NCBI GenBank assembly: GCA_900539185.1
Contig: UQBG01000026.1
Coordinates: 1-24,967, forward strand
Length of the DNA: 24,967 nt
Reading direction: 5' to 3'
Origin: an uncultured Clostridium sp.
GTDB lineage: Bacteria; Bacillota; Clostridia; Lachnospirales; Lachnospiraceae
Numbering within the stretch: position 1 is the first letter of the stretch; every line of letters starts with the position of its first letter. Below the pieces are notes generated by a model, which had not been told where the DNA came from, made no database searches, and saw nothing but the letters and a program-made list of their open reading frames with translations. A program made the position numbers and the translations under genes. Of this stretch, positions 7,430 through 15,828 are shown in pieces.

Positions 7430-9526
7430 CTACTCATCAATGGTAAATGTTCCGACAATATCACTCAGTGTCTGTGCCTTATCCAGATTCGTCGTCACCA
7501 GGTCTTCTTCATCACTTACCTTCTGAACGATCTCAGAGGTCTTCTCCGCTATAACTGAGATACCTTCTGCCGATTCCTCTGCCATTCTGCTAATGCCTTC
7601 TACCGCATCCGTAATCTCGTCAATCGCTGTACCCAGTGCCTGCACAGCCTCTCCAATCTCCATCATATTCTTCCGATAGTTGCCGGCATCCTCTGCATAC
7701 TGCGCTCCAACCTGCTGGAATTCATTATAATCTGCCAATACGGTGCCTTCCAGAAACTCCGTAGAAGAATTCAGGCACTGTCCCATACTGTTCACTGCCT
7801 CATATACTTCCTTAATAATGGCATCAATATCATTTACCGTATTCTGTGTCTGACTGGCTAAATTGCCAATCTCATCCGCAACAACCGCAAATCCTCTTCC
7901 TGATTCTCCGGCCCGTGCCGCCTCGATGGATGCATTTAATGCCAATAGATTCGTCTGGGCGGATATCTCCATAATGGTATGTGTCAGCTCATTGATGCGA
8001 TCAACTGCCTTAGACTTCTCGATTGCTTCTTCTGTCTCCTGCCGTACCTGCTCATACATCGCCTTTGTCCGGTTGGTTGCTTCCAGTGTTGTAGCACTCA
8101 GTGCCTCGGCACGCTCTAAGATCTTCTGTGAATCACTTTCTCCATCCTGAGATAACTGCTGGATCTCCTTTGCGTTTTTATTTACAGTCTCAATGTTCTG
8201 TGATACAGTTTCTGCCGTAGCAGATGACTCTTCCATCGCTGCTGCCAGCTCCTGTGTTGTAGCAGAATTATCACCGCACATCTCACCGATATTACCCGAA
8301 CTGTTCTTTAACTGTTCTGCATTCTGCATAACAATGATTCCGGTTTCTTCCAGCTTCCGTACCATATCCATCAGTCTGGCATTCATCATCTGCATCGCCT
8401 GTGCCATCGCTCCGATCTCGTCTTTCCGATGACACAGCCGCTCCATATTTTCATCCTGACGCAGATTCAGATCAGCGGTCCGCTGGATCATTCCCGTCGC
8501 CTGTTTGATTGGCGTTACAATACCGTTACTGCTGAAGAAGCCTACCACTGCTGACACAATGATTGCAATCACACTTGCCAGTATACTCATCCAGATGATA
8601 TAAGTTAACGATGCCTGAATCTCTGCTTTCGGAACCGAAAGCACCAGCTTCATTCCATTTTCTAATATCTCATAGTAACAGATCTTCTTCACGCCATTCC
8701 AGCTATAGATCAACTCTGTTCCTGCCTTGCTGTCATCTGCTATATTCGCATCCAGTTCTTTCAGTTCACCGTTTCCCATCTCTCCCAGATCGGTACCAAA
8801 CTCTACGCTATCGTGATATACCACCTGATTCTCAGAGTTCAGAATACAAGCACCACCGGTCTTATACAGCTGTATTTCCCCTGCCATATTCTCGATCTTG
8901 CTGAAGTCGATATCCATACCAACCACACCTACGGATACACCATCGGCATAAATTGGAACTACATAGGATATCATATAGACATTAATATTAGAATTCAGAT
9001 AAGGATCCATCCATGTAGCAGCTCCGTTTCCAACCGGTACATAATACCAACCTACATGCTCTACATCACTGGAATCATAGACACTAAAGTCCGTTGGCGT
9101 TAACTGTGTAAATGCATCATCCTCAGACTCTCTGGTTGCAAAAATACCGGAAGTCGGCTCTGTAAACTCCGGATTGTACCGGATGTAATAGGTTAATGCC
9201 CCCTCTGTATTCTCTGCAAACTGCAACGCTACCGGCCGGATCCGTTCCGTATATTCCTCTACATACTCCGGATTGGTCTGGAATTCCTCCAGATCCGTCA
9301 GGGACTGTTCCGCAAGGCTCGCCAGTGTATCTACTGACTGTTCTACCCGACTCAGTGTTGTATTGATCTCCTCAGCGTTATTTTTACACTCCATCGACAT
9401 AATCTGACTGGCATCCTCATTGGATACACTCATGATCCCAACCAAACTCAATCCACCACAAATGAGCGTGGATACGATCGTACAGATTACTACCAGTGCC
9501 ACAACTTTTGTTCTAATCGTCTTCAT
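7430..9526 (-). CDS. Methyl-accepting chemotaxis protein with extracellular Cache domain
   Basis: A 698-aa transmembrane chemoreceptor. TM1 lies at about 7-30. An outside double-Cache-like ligand domain (about 40-290) includes VGVVGMDIDFSKIENMAG. TM2 is at about 313-335, a HAMP region follows (about 335-390), and then a long coiled-coil signalling domain. The highly conserved hairpin tip LLALNASIEAARAGESGRGF followed by AVVADEIGNLA binds CheA/CheW. No CheR/CheB-docking pentapeptide is seen at the C-terminus. The start at 9524-9526 (MKTIRTKV) has AAAGGGAGAAG five bases upstream; an earlier in-frame ATG at 9586 has none. The gene stops 17 bases before the response regulator, an unusual neighbour for a chemoreceptor. 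The ligand is unknown. Confidence 0.94.
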   Translation of the reverse strand: MKTIRTKVVALVVICTIVSTLICGGLSLVGIMSVSNEDASQIMSMECKNNAEEINTTLSRVEQSVDTLASLAEQSLTDLEEFQTNPEYVEEYTERIRPVALQFAENTEGALTYYIRYNPEFTEPTSGIFATRESEDDAFTQLTPTDFSVYDSSDVEHVGWYYVPVGNGAATWMDPYLNSNINVYMISYVVPIYADGVSVGVVGMDIDFSKIENMAGEIQLYKTGGACILNSENQVVYHDSVEFGTDLGEMGNGELKELDANIADDSKAGTELIYSWNGVKKICYYEILENGMKLVLSVPKAEIQASLTYIIWMSILASVIAIIVSAVVGFFSSNGIVTPIKQATGMIQRTADLNLRQDENMERLCHRKDEIGAMAQAMQMMNARLMDMVRKLEETGIIVMQNAEQLKNSSGNIGEMCGDNSATTQELAAAMEESSATAETVSQNIETVNKNAKEIQQLSQDGESDSQKILERAEALSATTLEATNRTKAMYEQVRQETEEAIEKSKAVDRINELTHTIMEISAQTNLLALNASIEAARAGESGRGFAVVADEIGNLASQTQNTVNDIDAIIKEVYEAVNSMGQCLNSSTEFLEGTVLADYNEFQQVGAQYAEDAGNYRKNMMEIGEAVQALGTAIDEITDAVEGISRMAEESAEGISVIAEKTSEIVQKVSDEEDLVTTNLDKAQTLSDIVGTFTIDE

Positions 9527-9574
9527 ATGCTTCTCCCTTTTACCACTTCTTCTAAAATGTAAATACATAAATTT

Positions 9575-9603
9575 ACTGTAGCACAATCAGACGATTTTTT
9601 CAA
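9575..9603 (-). promoter_or_regulatory. Sigma-A-like promoter for the chemoreceptor operon
   Basis: On the minus strand TTGAAA (9598-9603) and TACAGT (9575-9580) are separated by exactly 17 bases, ahead of the chemoreceptor gene. A GTAAAT-6-ATTTAC inverted repeat (9559-9576) overlaps the end of the -10 and the expected start site and might be an operator. No sigma-28 style sequence is evident. Confidence 0.5.
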
Positions 9604-9609
9604 TTCTTC

Positions 9610-10437
9610 CTAGCTGTATTGCCGAAGATATTCCAGCCATTTATCACAGTATTCTTTCTTTAAATGGATACCATCCACTGCAGCATCCTCCGGCAGTACT
9701 CCATCTGTGGACACTGCTTCCGCTACATTTATAAAGGTGACCTGTTCTTCCGTTGCCAGCCCCTGCAGAAGTTCATTATACAGTCGAATCCGGTCATTTT
9801 TTATGTAGGCACTGCTATCGGATACGGTCTGACTCACCGGCAATATAGACTGTATATAAATCTGAGCAGACGGATTCTGTATCTTAATATCTTCGATGAT
9901 CCGCCGATAATCTTCGATGAATATCCCTTCATTCGGCCATCCGGTTTCATTCACACCAAACATCAGATATACCCGGTTATAGCTGGTTCCCGCCAGTGCC
10001 TCCATAACTGTCATATTGGTTCCATTTATATTAATGACCGGATCTGTATAGACGGATGCCACATTCATCCCCCGGTATGCATATGCTGTAGTATGAATAT
10101 CCGTCAGATTCACAAACCCTTCTGTCCGGGAATCTCCCAGAAATACCGCATCAGAAAACGGATCCGAAATCTCTTCCGCCGGTGTCTCTGTTCCGGTCGC
10201 TTCCGGTGTCTCTGGCGGCATTTCAAATACCAGTTCTGCATCAGACGCAGCCGTTTCTTCTACCGCCCCTGCCTCAAGGTTCGGAACCGCTTTCCCTATC
10301 TGCTGCTTTGTTTCCTTTGTGTTGGAAAATGCATCCGGTCTGGTCGGTTCCGGCTCTATCCCGATACAGGAGACCGCAATGAACATAAGAACAGCAAAGA
10401 TCCGCATCCCGATCCGATTCTTCTTTCTTCTATTCAT
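9610..10437 (-). CDS. Secreted or membrane-anchored SGNH/GDSL-type hydrolase
   Basis: A 275-aa protein with a basic start, a hydrophobic segment at about 11-27 (signal peptide or anchor) and a low-complexity Glu/Thr/Pro linker (about 55-92). An SGNH hydrolase domain follows. The blocks seen are FLGDSRTEG with nucleophile S103, an asparagine-bearing FGVNETGW block (N163) and the catalytic pair D255/H258 in DGIHLKKEY. These enzymes act as esterases or acetyl-transferring/removing enzymes on cell-surface glycans or lipids; the exact substrate is unclear. The start at 10435-10437 is chosen over an upstream ATG at 10488 because AAGGAGG lies just upstream, and the longer frame would read through the pgi terminator hairpin. 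It follows the pgi terminator, so its transcription may be independent or readthrough. Confidence 0.85.
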   Translation of the reverse strand: MNRRKKNRIGMRIFAVLMFIAVSCIGIEPEPTRPDAFSNTKETKQQIGKAVPNLEAGAVEETAASDAELVFEMPPETPEATGTETPAEEISDPFSDAVFLGDSRTEGFVNLTDIHTTAYAYRGMNVASVYTDPVININGTNMTVMEALAGTSYNRVYLMFGVNETGWPNEGIFIEDYRRIIEDIKIQNPSAQIYIQSILPVSQTVSDSSAYIKNDRIRLYNELLQGLATEEQVTFINVAEAVSTDGVLPEDAAVDGIHLKKEYCDKWLEYLRQYS

Positions 10438-10458
10438 TCCAACCTCCTTCTGTTCTAT

Positions 10459-10507
10459 AAAAAATCCGCATACACAGTCATTCTCCAATGTCCTTGTGCA
10501 TGCGGAT
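10459..10507 (-). terminator. Rho-independent terminator after pgi
   Basis: ATCCGCATACACA (10464-10476) pairs with TGTGCATGCGGAT (10495-10507) over 13 positions with one mismatch and an 18-base loop. On the minus strand the stem is followed by six T residues (10464-10459). It lies 35 bases after the pgi stop codon and upstream of the SGNH gene. Confidence 0.85.
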
Positions 10508-10541
10508 ACTATTACAATACTAAGCGATCTGAACCATCACT

Positions 10542-11900
10542 TTACTGATTCTCTAAACGAGCCTTTAACTGCTCACGCTGCTCCTCATATCCCGGCTTTC
10601 CAAGTAATGCAAACATATTCTTCTTGTAGCTTTCTACACCCGGCTGGTTGAACGGATTAACACCCAGTACATATCCACTGACACCGCATGCAAACTCGAA
10701 GAAGTAGAACAGCTCACCCAAGCAATACTCATCCATATGTGGAATCGTGATCTTCAGGTTTGGAATCTGACCATCCACATGTGCCAGAATCGTTCCGGTC
10801 ATAGCCTGACGGTTGATGAAATCTACCGTTCTGCCCGCCAGATAGTTCATACCATCCAGATCATTGTCCTCCTGCTCCATGATGATCTTTCTACGAGGAT
10901 TCTGTACATCCAGTACAGTCTCGATATGATTCTTGGTACCATCCTGAATAAACTGACCCAAAGAATGAAGATCGGTTGTAAAGTCACAGGCTGTAGGGAA
11001 CAGACCCATTCCATCCTTACCTTCTGACTCACCGAACAGCTGCTTCCACCATTCACCGATATAATGAACAGATGGGGTATAATTTGCCAGAATCTCCATC
11101 GTCTTACCCTTCTCTAACAGGATATTACGGATAGCCGCATACTGTAATGCGTAGTTTGCTTCAAATGGCTGTGTCAGACAGAAGTCTCTGGAATATGCAG
11201 CACCTTCCATCAGCTTATCAATATCTGCTCCGGAAACAGCGATTGGAAGAAGCCCAACGGCTGTCAGAACAGAGAAACGACCACCTACATCATCCGGAAC
11301 TACGAAGGTCTCATAGCCTTCTGCGTCTGCCAGATGCTTCAATGCACCCTTCTCCTTATCTGTGGTAGCATAGATTCTCTTTGCTGCTTCCTTCTCTCCG
11401 TATTTCTCGATCAGAAGACGCTTGAACAGTCGGAATGCAATCGCCGGCTCTGTTGTTGTACCGGACTTTGATATTATATTAATGGAGAAATCGCGATCTC
11501 CTACAACCTCTAACAAATGCTCCAGATAAGTGGAACTGATGTTATTTCCCGCAAAAAAGATCTGTGGAGTCTTACGCTGCTCCTTTGGAATGACATTATA
11601 GAAGCTGTGTCTTAATGCTTCGATCGCTGCTCTCGCACCGAGATAAGAACCACCAATACCGATTACAATCAGGATCTCAGAATCACTCTGAATCTTCTTT
11701 GCTGCCTTCTTGATTCTGGCAAACTCTTCCTTATCATAGTTGATAGGCAGATCCAGCCATCCCAGAAAGTCATTACCTGCTCCGGTACGACTTACCAGTA
11801 CTTCCTTCGCATCTAATACCCGCTTGCTCATAGCCTTCAGATTATCATCTGAAACCATGAATCTTGCATTACTGTAATCAAAACTAATATTGTAGTCCAT
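10542..11900 (-). CDS. pgi: Glucose-6-phosphate isomerase
   Basis: A 452-aa cytosolic enzyme that interconverts glucose-6-phosphate and fructose-6-phosphate in glycolysis and gluconeogenesis. The SIS-type sugar-phosphate site is seen in NIISKSGTTTEPAIAFRLF. The signature region VPDDVGGRFSVLTAVGLLPI and the active-site GESEGKDGMG segment are intact. A late PFNQPGVESYKKNMFALLGK stretch carries the C-terminal catalytic/lysine region. Length is typical of the short Firmicute form. The ATG has AAGGAGAGA upstream. It appears to be a single-gene transcript, with its own promoter at 11961-11989 and a clear terminator. Confidence 0.98.
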   Translation of the reverse strand: MDYNISFDYSNARFMVSDDNLKAMSKRVLDAKEVLVSRTGAGNDFLGWLDLPINYDKEEFARIKKAAKKIQSDSEILIVIGIGGSYLGARAAIEALRHSFYNVIPKEQRKTPQIFFAGNNISSTYLEHLLEVVGDRDFSINIISKSGTTTEPAIAFRLFKRLLIEKYGEKEAAKRIYATTDKEKGALKHLADAEGYETFVVPDDVGGRFSVLTAVGLLPIAVSGADIDKLMEGAAYSRDFCLTQPFEANYALQYAAIRNILLEKGKTMEILANYTPSVHYIGEWWKQLFGESEGKDGMGLFPTACDFTTDLHSLGQFIQDGTKNHIETVLDVQNPRRKIIMEQEDNDLDGMNYLAGRTVDFINRQAMTGTILAHVDGQIPNLKITIPHMDEYCLGELFYFFEFACGVSGYVLGVNPFNQPGVESYKKNMFALLGKPGYEEQREQLKARLENQ

Positions 11901-11960
11901 TACTATCTCTCCTTATCTGTATTTTTTCTCCGCGCAATACTTATATTCTTCGCACCCCTT

Positions 11961-11989
11961 AGTGTATCAAATGCATTCATGAAATTCAA
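11961..11989 (-). promoter_or_regulatory. Sigma-A-like promoter for pgi
   Basis: On the minus strand TTGAAT (11984-11989) and TACACT (11961-11966) are separated by 17 bases, about 60 bases ahead of the pgi start. Both hexamers are good matches to consensus. Confidence 0.6.
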
Positions 11990-12030
11990 GCACTATTCGG
12001 CGGTTTTTCCCCCTATTTCCTACATTACGA

Positions 12031-12954
12031 CTAAAAGTGGCAAAATTCATCAATTGTACCAAAGCGATATCCGGCCTCGCGAAGATTTCGTATCAACTGT
12101 GGCAGGGCGGCTGTGTTTGCACTGGATACATTATGAAGAAGCGGCATGGCTCCCGGATGGCAGTATTTATCAAAATGCTGGATGACATACTCCGGCGTTG
12201 GCTGGTTATCCACCTCATAGTCCAGATAAGCCATGCTCCAGAATATCGTACAGTATCCGAGATCCTCACACAACTGCAGTGTCCGCTCGCTATATTCTCC
12301 CTTAGGTGGACGAATATACGGATCCATCTCATACCCGGTTGCTTCCTTCATATAGGCCGCACATCCCGTGATTTCCTGGCGTTGTTCCTCGATCGACAGG
12401 GATGGAAGACTCGGATGCGTAATCGTATGATTTCCCACCAGATGGCCTTCTTCCTTCATACGAATCACCAGCTCCGGATTATCCCGGATATAGGTCTGCG
12501 TCACAAAAAATACAGCCTTGACATTCTGTTCCTTTAGTGTATCCAGAATCTCGGCTGTATATCCGTTTTCATATCCGCAGTCAAACGTCAGGTAGATCAC
12601 CATGTCTTCTGCGTCCCGATTCACATAATATGCATGATACTGGCTGATATCAAAGTCTTCCTGACAACCGGAGGGCTGGTGCTCTTCATTCCGTTTAAAC
12701 CACCATGCCTCCAGTTTATTGCTGATCGCCTCATATTCCTGATCGGAACGCTCTACGATCTCTGTCGACGGTACCACTGCTGCCTCCTCCGTATCGGATG
12801 CTTCTGCAGTTTCTCCTTCCTCTGATTGATCTTTCGCAGTTTCTTCTCCTTCCCGGCTCATATCCACCACTTTGATTTCTCCACAGCCGCTCATACCAGC
12901 CAGCATTCCGATCAAAACGGCTCCTATGAGCCAGCGAACCATTCTACTTTTCAC
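12031..12954 (-). CDS. pdaA: PdaA-like polysaccharide deacetylase lipoprotein
   Basis: A 307-aa membrane-anchored NodB-fold deacetylase. The signal peptide ends in lipobox GMSGC (lipid-bearing C24), followed by an acidic linker to about residue 70. The catalytic domain shows YLTFDCGYENGYTAEILDTL (D125), the zinc histidines in GNHTITHPS (H176, H180), RPPKGEYS (R214) and LLHNVSS (H273). The GYENGYT phrase and the LRHxY-like WWFKRN segment match delta-lactam-biosynthetic PdaA proteins, which remove acetyl groups from muramic acid during spore cortex formation. The usual second Asp of the TFDD motif is Cys126 here. The start is GTG (12952-12954) after AAGGAAGGA; an alternative is the ATG at 12942. 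Its gene follows the unknown membrane protein by 20 bases. Confidence 0.9.
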   Translation of the reverse strand: MKSRMVRWLIGAVLIGMLAGMSGCGEIKVVDMSREGEETAKDQSEEGETAEASDTEEAAVVPSTEIVERSDQEYEAISNKLEAWWFKRNEEHQPSGCQEDFDISQYHAYYVNRDAEDMVIYLTFDCGYENGYTAEILDTLKEQNVKAVFFVTQTYIRDNPELVIRMKEEGHLVGNHTITHPSLPSLSIEEQRQEITGCAAYMKEATGYEMDPYIRPPKGEYSERTLQLCEDLGYCTIFWSMAYLDYEVDNQPTPEYVIQHFDKYCHPGAMPLLHNVSSANTAALPQLIRNLREAGYRFGTIDEFCHF

Positions 12955-12974
12955 CTGATCCTTCCTTTCTGTTT

Positions 12975-13856
12975 TTAACTGGAGAAAAAGTTCCGTAAGA
13001 CCTGAGCGACGACCTCCGCTTCCTGTCCGGCTGCTGCCTCCTGTTCAGCAATGGCGTCCTGTCTGACTGCTGCCCCCTGCTGTAACGGTGTTTTTCCCGT
13101 ACTTCTGCGAACCTCATACTCTGGAATCTCTTCATAGTCTTCCGAAGTTTCCCGCTCTTTAGGGTTCTCTGTATCAGGCGCTACAGAATGGGGGCGGGCG
13201 GCTGCCCGCCCTGCTCCCACTGTCTGCATTCGATCCACCCGTACAGCTTCCGGCTGTTCCTGTATACCGTCTGCCGTTTCCTGTGTAACAGCCGTCTGCC
13301 TTGTTCCTCTGGCAGATCGCTGCACCAGCGGCCTGCCCAGCCGATTCTGCAGATTATTTTCCAGATAATCTTCGATATTCGCTTCCAGTCGGTCTATGGA
13401 ATTCTCTATTCGAAATATATTCTCCATTGTCAGCAAACATGCACAGGAAACGATCGTAGCCATCAATATACTATAGATGACTTCCTCGCCATAGCCCCTA
13501 TGAATCGCATTTAGGATTCCCAGCCCTCCGGTTGCCACAGACAACAGTGCCATCTCCAGCGTCATATTATCCCATAGCCGTATGGGTATTCCACAGCACC
13601 TCAGTTGCAGCAGATGTTTGTCCACAAAGGCCTGCATATTATGTATCTGAAGGTCCATATTTAAATTATTTTCATAATGATTCCGCATGGTTCTCAACTG
13701 CCGCTGCGTCGTAGATGCCATAGTTTCAGATGCCTTTAGCAGCCGATGCAGCCGTCCCTGCAGAATCAGCTTACTAAGCACTCCCCATAAGCACACTCCC
13801 GCAATTACATATACAAACAGGCTCTGGTTTTCAAATAACATCCATATTTTCTGCAT
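12975..13856 (-). CDS. Membrane protein of unknown function with disordered tail
   Basis: I do not recognise this 293-aa protein. A membrane helix lies at about 11-32. A basic, coiled-coil-like stretch (35-90) follows, then two further hydrophobic helices (about 100-118 and 125-145), an acidic helix (150-172), and a long low-complexity tail (about 175-280) rich in Arg, Glu, Gln and Ala. It ends in a hydrophobic VAQVLRNFFSS. The tail looks intrinsically disordered. The gene starts at an ATG with AGGGGGAATC upstream and shares a probable transcript with pdaA, 20 bases downstream. The pairing suggests a cell-envelope role, but this is only context. Confidence 0.75.
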   Translation of the reverse strand: MQKIWMLFENQSLFVYVIAGVCLWGVLSKLILQGRLHRLLKASETMASTTQRQLRTMRNHYENNLNMDLQIHNMQAFVDKHLLQLRCCGIPIRLWDNMTLEMALLSVATGGLGILNAIHRGYGEEVIYSILMATIVSCACLLTMENIFRIENSIDRLEANIEDYLENNLQNRLGRPLVQRSARGTRQTAVTQETADGIQEQPEAVRVDRMQTVGAGRAAARPHSVAPDTENPKERETSEDYEEIPEYEVRRSTGKTPLQQGAAVRQDAIAEQEAAAGQEAEVVAQVLRNFFSS

Positions 13857-13891
13857 AATAGATTCCCCCTGAATTATGATTTAAAACGTAC

Positions 13892-13928
13892 ACAGGAACA
13901 GATCTGCTGCGCCCAGTTCTGTTCCTGT
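13892..13928 (-). terminator. Hairpin after the amidohydrolase gene
   Basis: ACAGGAACAGA (13892-13902) pairs perfectly with TCTGTTCCTGT (13918-13928), with a 15-base loop. On the minus strand the hairpin is followed after a few bases by TTTT, a weak tail. It lies between the end of the mtnN-luxS-amidohydrolase operon and the start of the 293-aa membrane protein gene. It is the likely end of that operon. Confidence 0.55.
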
Positions 13929-14004
13929 ACAGTATTGCACCGATGCTATTTTCAAATCAACTTAAGACGTTCGACAAATGAGACCATCCTTCTACGTATT
14001 TCTC

Positions 14005-15300
14005 TTACGATTCCTTCTTAAGCCGCTCAATATCCTGTCGAACCTCACGATATACCGCCTCCGGCGATACCCCTGTGTAAAAGGTATGATTCTCATATAA
14101 GATCTTACCGGCCACCATCGTCAGATATACATTCTCTTTTGATCCGCTATACACCAGATTTTTTAAGATCTGATGCTCCGGCTGCATATTCGGTCGCTGC
14201 AGGTCAATCACGATCAGATCCGCCTGCTTTCCGGGAGCAATGCAGTCACAATCCTTTAGTCCCATTGCTCCGGCTCCCCCGGTTGTTGCCATCATCAGCA
14301 CGGTTTCTGCCGGACAGGCCGATGCATCCTTCTGCCGCAGCTTTGCCAGTGCCGTCACCAGAAACATCTCCCGAAACATATCCAGGCAGTTATTGCTGGC
14401 AGGTCCATCGGTTCCGATTGCCATAGGAATCCCCTGCTCCAGCATCGCCGTGACCGGTGCGATACCGCTTGCCAGCTTCGCATTGCTGGCGGGATTTGTC
14501 ACAGCCCAGATTCCCTTCTCCTTCATGATCCGGATATCTGCCTCTGATACATGGACACAATGAAAGCCACCTCCACCATGATCCCACAGCCCCAGATCCG
14601 CCAGTGCCTCCACCGGGCTTTTCCCATAGCGTTCGATACATTCTTCCACCTCTCTTTGGGTTTCTGAAAGATGTGTATAAACCGGTGCCTGATACTGCCT
14701 TGCCAATGCAGACAGCTCCTTTAATAACACTTCTGATGTCGTATACTCAGCATGAAAACCCAACCGATAGGACACCAGCGGATGCCGGGAATTGTATTTC
14801 TTATAGAAATTCTCCAGTGCTGGCACCGAGTCCTTAAAGTCATTTAAGGTCCCACATAAAACAGTTCGAAACCCCATATCAATATTCGCCTGTGCATTTG
14901 CTTCCGGCTCTACATACATATCAAAGCTGGCTGTGATTCCACTGGTTAAATACTCTAAAACCGCCAGCCGCGTAAAGTGATAGATCATCTCCGGTGTCAG
15001 CTTCGCCTCCATCGGAAATACCCGGTTGTATAACCACTCCTGAAGTGGCAAATCATCCGCATAGGATCTGAGAAATGTCATAGGTGAGTGGGTATGTGCA
15101 TCCTTAAAACCCGGCATCAACAGATTCCCCTGCAGATTTATCTCCCGTTCAAAACTCCCCTCCACCGTTCTATGCGTTTTCGCTGCTTCTGCGGAGCCCA
15201 CAAATACGATATGATCCTCGTCTGTCCAAACCTCATAGTTCTCATGCAGTTCTATATCGGAATCCATCGTCAGAACCTTTCCGTTATAGAATCGTATCAT
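14005..15300 (-). CDS. mtaD: Amidohydrolase, probable S-adenosylhomocysteine/5'-methylthioadenosine deaminase
   Basis: A 431-aa cytosolic metal-dependent deaminase of the MtaD/SsnA/TrzN group. Metal ligands are visible as H69 and H71 (DAHTHSPM), H210 (VYTHLSETQREVE) and D298 (AIGTDGPASNN). Family substrate residues fit E213 and the histidines at 183 and 247/250. By family knowledge it converts SAH to S-inosylhomocysteine or MTA to methylthioinosine. Its position as the third gene behind mtnN and luxS supports the SAH/MTA role. Other amidohydrolases in this family act on guanine or atrazine-like compounds, so the substrate is inferred. The start ATG is 48 bases after the luxS stop and has an AGGGGGTGG ribosome site. 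Confidence 0.85.
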   Translation of the reverse strand: MIRFYNGKVLTMDSDIELHENYEVWTDEDHIVFVGSAEAAKTHRTVEGSFEREINLQGNLLMPGFKDAHTHSPMTFLRSYADDLPLQEWLYNRVFPMEAKLTPEMIYHFTRLAVLEYLTSGITASFDMYVEPEANAQANIDMGFRTVLCGTLNDFKDSVPALENFYKKYNSRHPLVSYRLGFHAEYTTSEVLLKELSALARQYQAPVYTHLSETQREVEECIERYGKSPVEALADLGLWDHGGGGFHCVHVSEADIRIMKEKGIWAVTNPASNAKLASGIAPVTAMLEQGIPMAIGTDGPASNNCLDMFREMFLVTALAKLRQKDASACPAETVLMMATTGGAGAMGLKDCDCIAPGKQADLIVIDLQRPNMQPEHQILKNLVYSGSKENVYLTMVAGKILYENHTFYTGVSPEAVYREVRQDIERLKKES

Positions 15301-15348
15301 CCTGCCACCCCCTGTTTTCTACCTTCTTTTCTTATTTATAAGTTCTCT

Positions 15349-15828
15349 CTACTCCGGATATACCAGCTGCTCTGCCGAGATACAGTACAACACCTCATCC
15401 AGATATTTCTGTGCCAGATATTTTGCCATCGGCAGATTCATATCCAGATAGTTTCCACAGTCTCTTGCTGACGCTCCCGGTACCGTTCCCTCAAACGCTG
15501 CCATATACTCATACATGCGCGTCAGTAACGACACGATATCTACAGACTCATAGTCTCCGGTCAGTAACAGGTAGAAGCCCGTCCGACATCCCATTGGTCC
15601 AAAGTATACGACCTTATCTCCATACTCCTTATCGTTTCGAAGAAATGTAGCACCCAGATGCTCGATCGTATGCACCTCTGCGGTATTCATGACCGGCTCA
15701 TGATTCGGCCGCGTCATCCGGATATCAAAAGTTGTCACTACCTGGTCTCCGATATGATCCTTTCTGGATACATATACCCCCGGCAGTAATGCTAAATGAT
15801 TGATTGTAAAGCTTGCGATTTTTTCCAT
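15349..15828 (-). CDS. luxS: S-ribosylhomocysteine lyase (AI-2 synthase)
   Basis: A 159-aa iron/zinc enzyme that splits S-ribosylhomocysteine into homocysteine and DPD, the precursor of autoinducer-2. Metal ligands are in the conserved HTIEH box (H53, H57) and C124 (GASARDCGNY), and the catalytic C81 is in GPMGCRTGF. Length is the normal one for the family. Its ATG overlaps the mtnN stop by one base (TAATG), so it is translationally coupled to the enzyme that supplies its substrate. All expected residues are present and the gene looks intact. Confidence 0.98.
   Translation of the reverse strand: MEKIASFTINHLALLPGVYVSRKDHIGDQVVTTFDIRMTRPNHEPVMNTAEVHTIEHLGATFLRNDKEYGDKVVYFGPMGCRTGFYLLLTGDYESVDIVSLLTRMYEYMAAFEGTVPGASARDCGNYLDMNLPMAKYLAQKYLDEVLYCISAEQLVYPE

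Noticed and set aside
9664..10548. Long open frame on the plus strand opposite the SGNH hydrolase (294 codons).
   Set aside because: Composition is rich in Cys, His, Ile, Arg and Tyr with no recognisable domain, and the minus-strand gene has a ribosome site and complete SGNH blocks.
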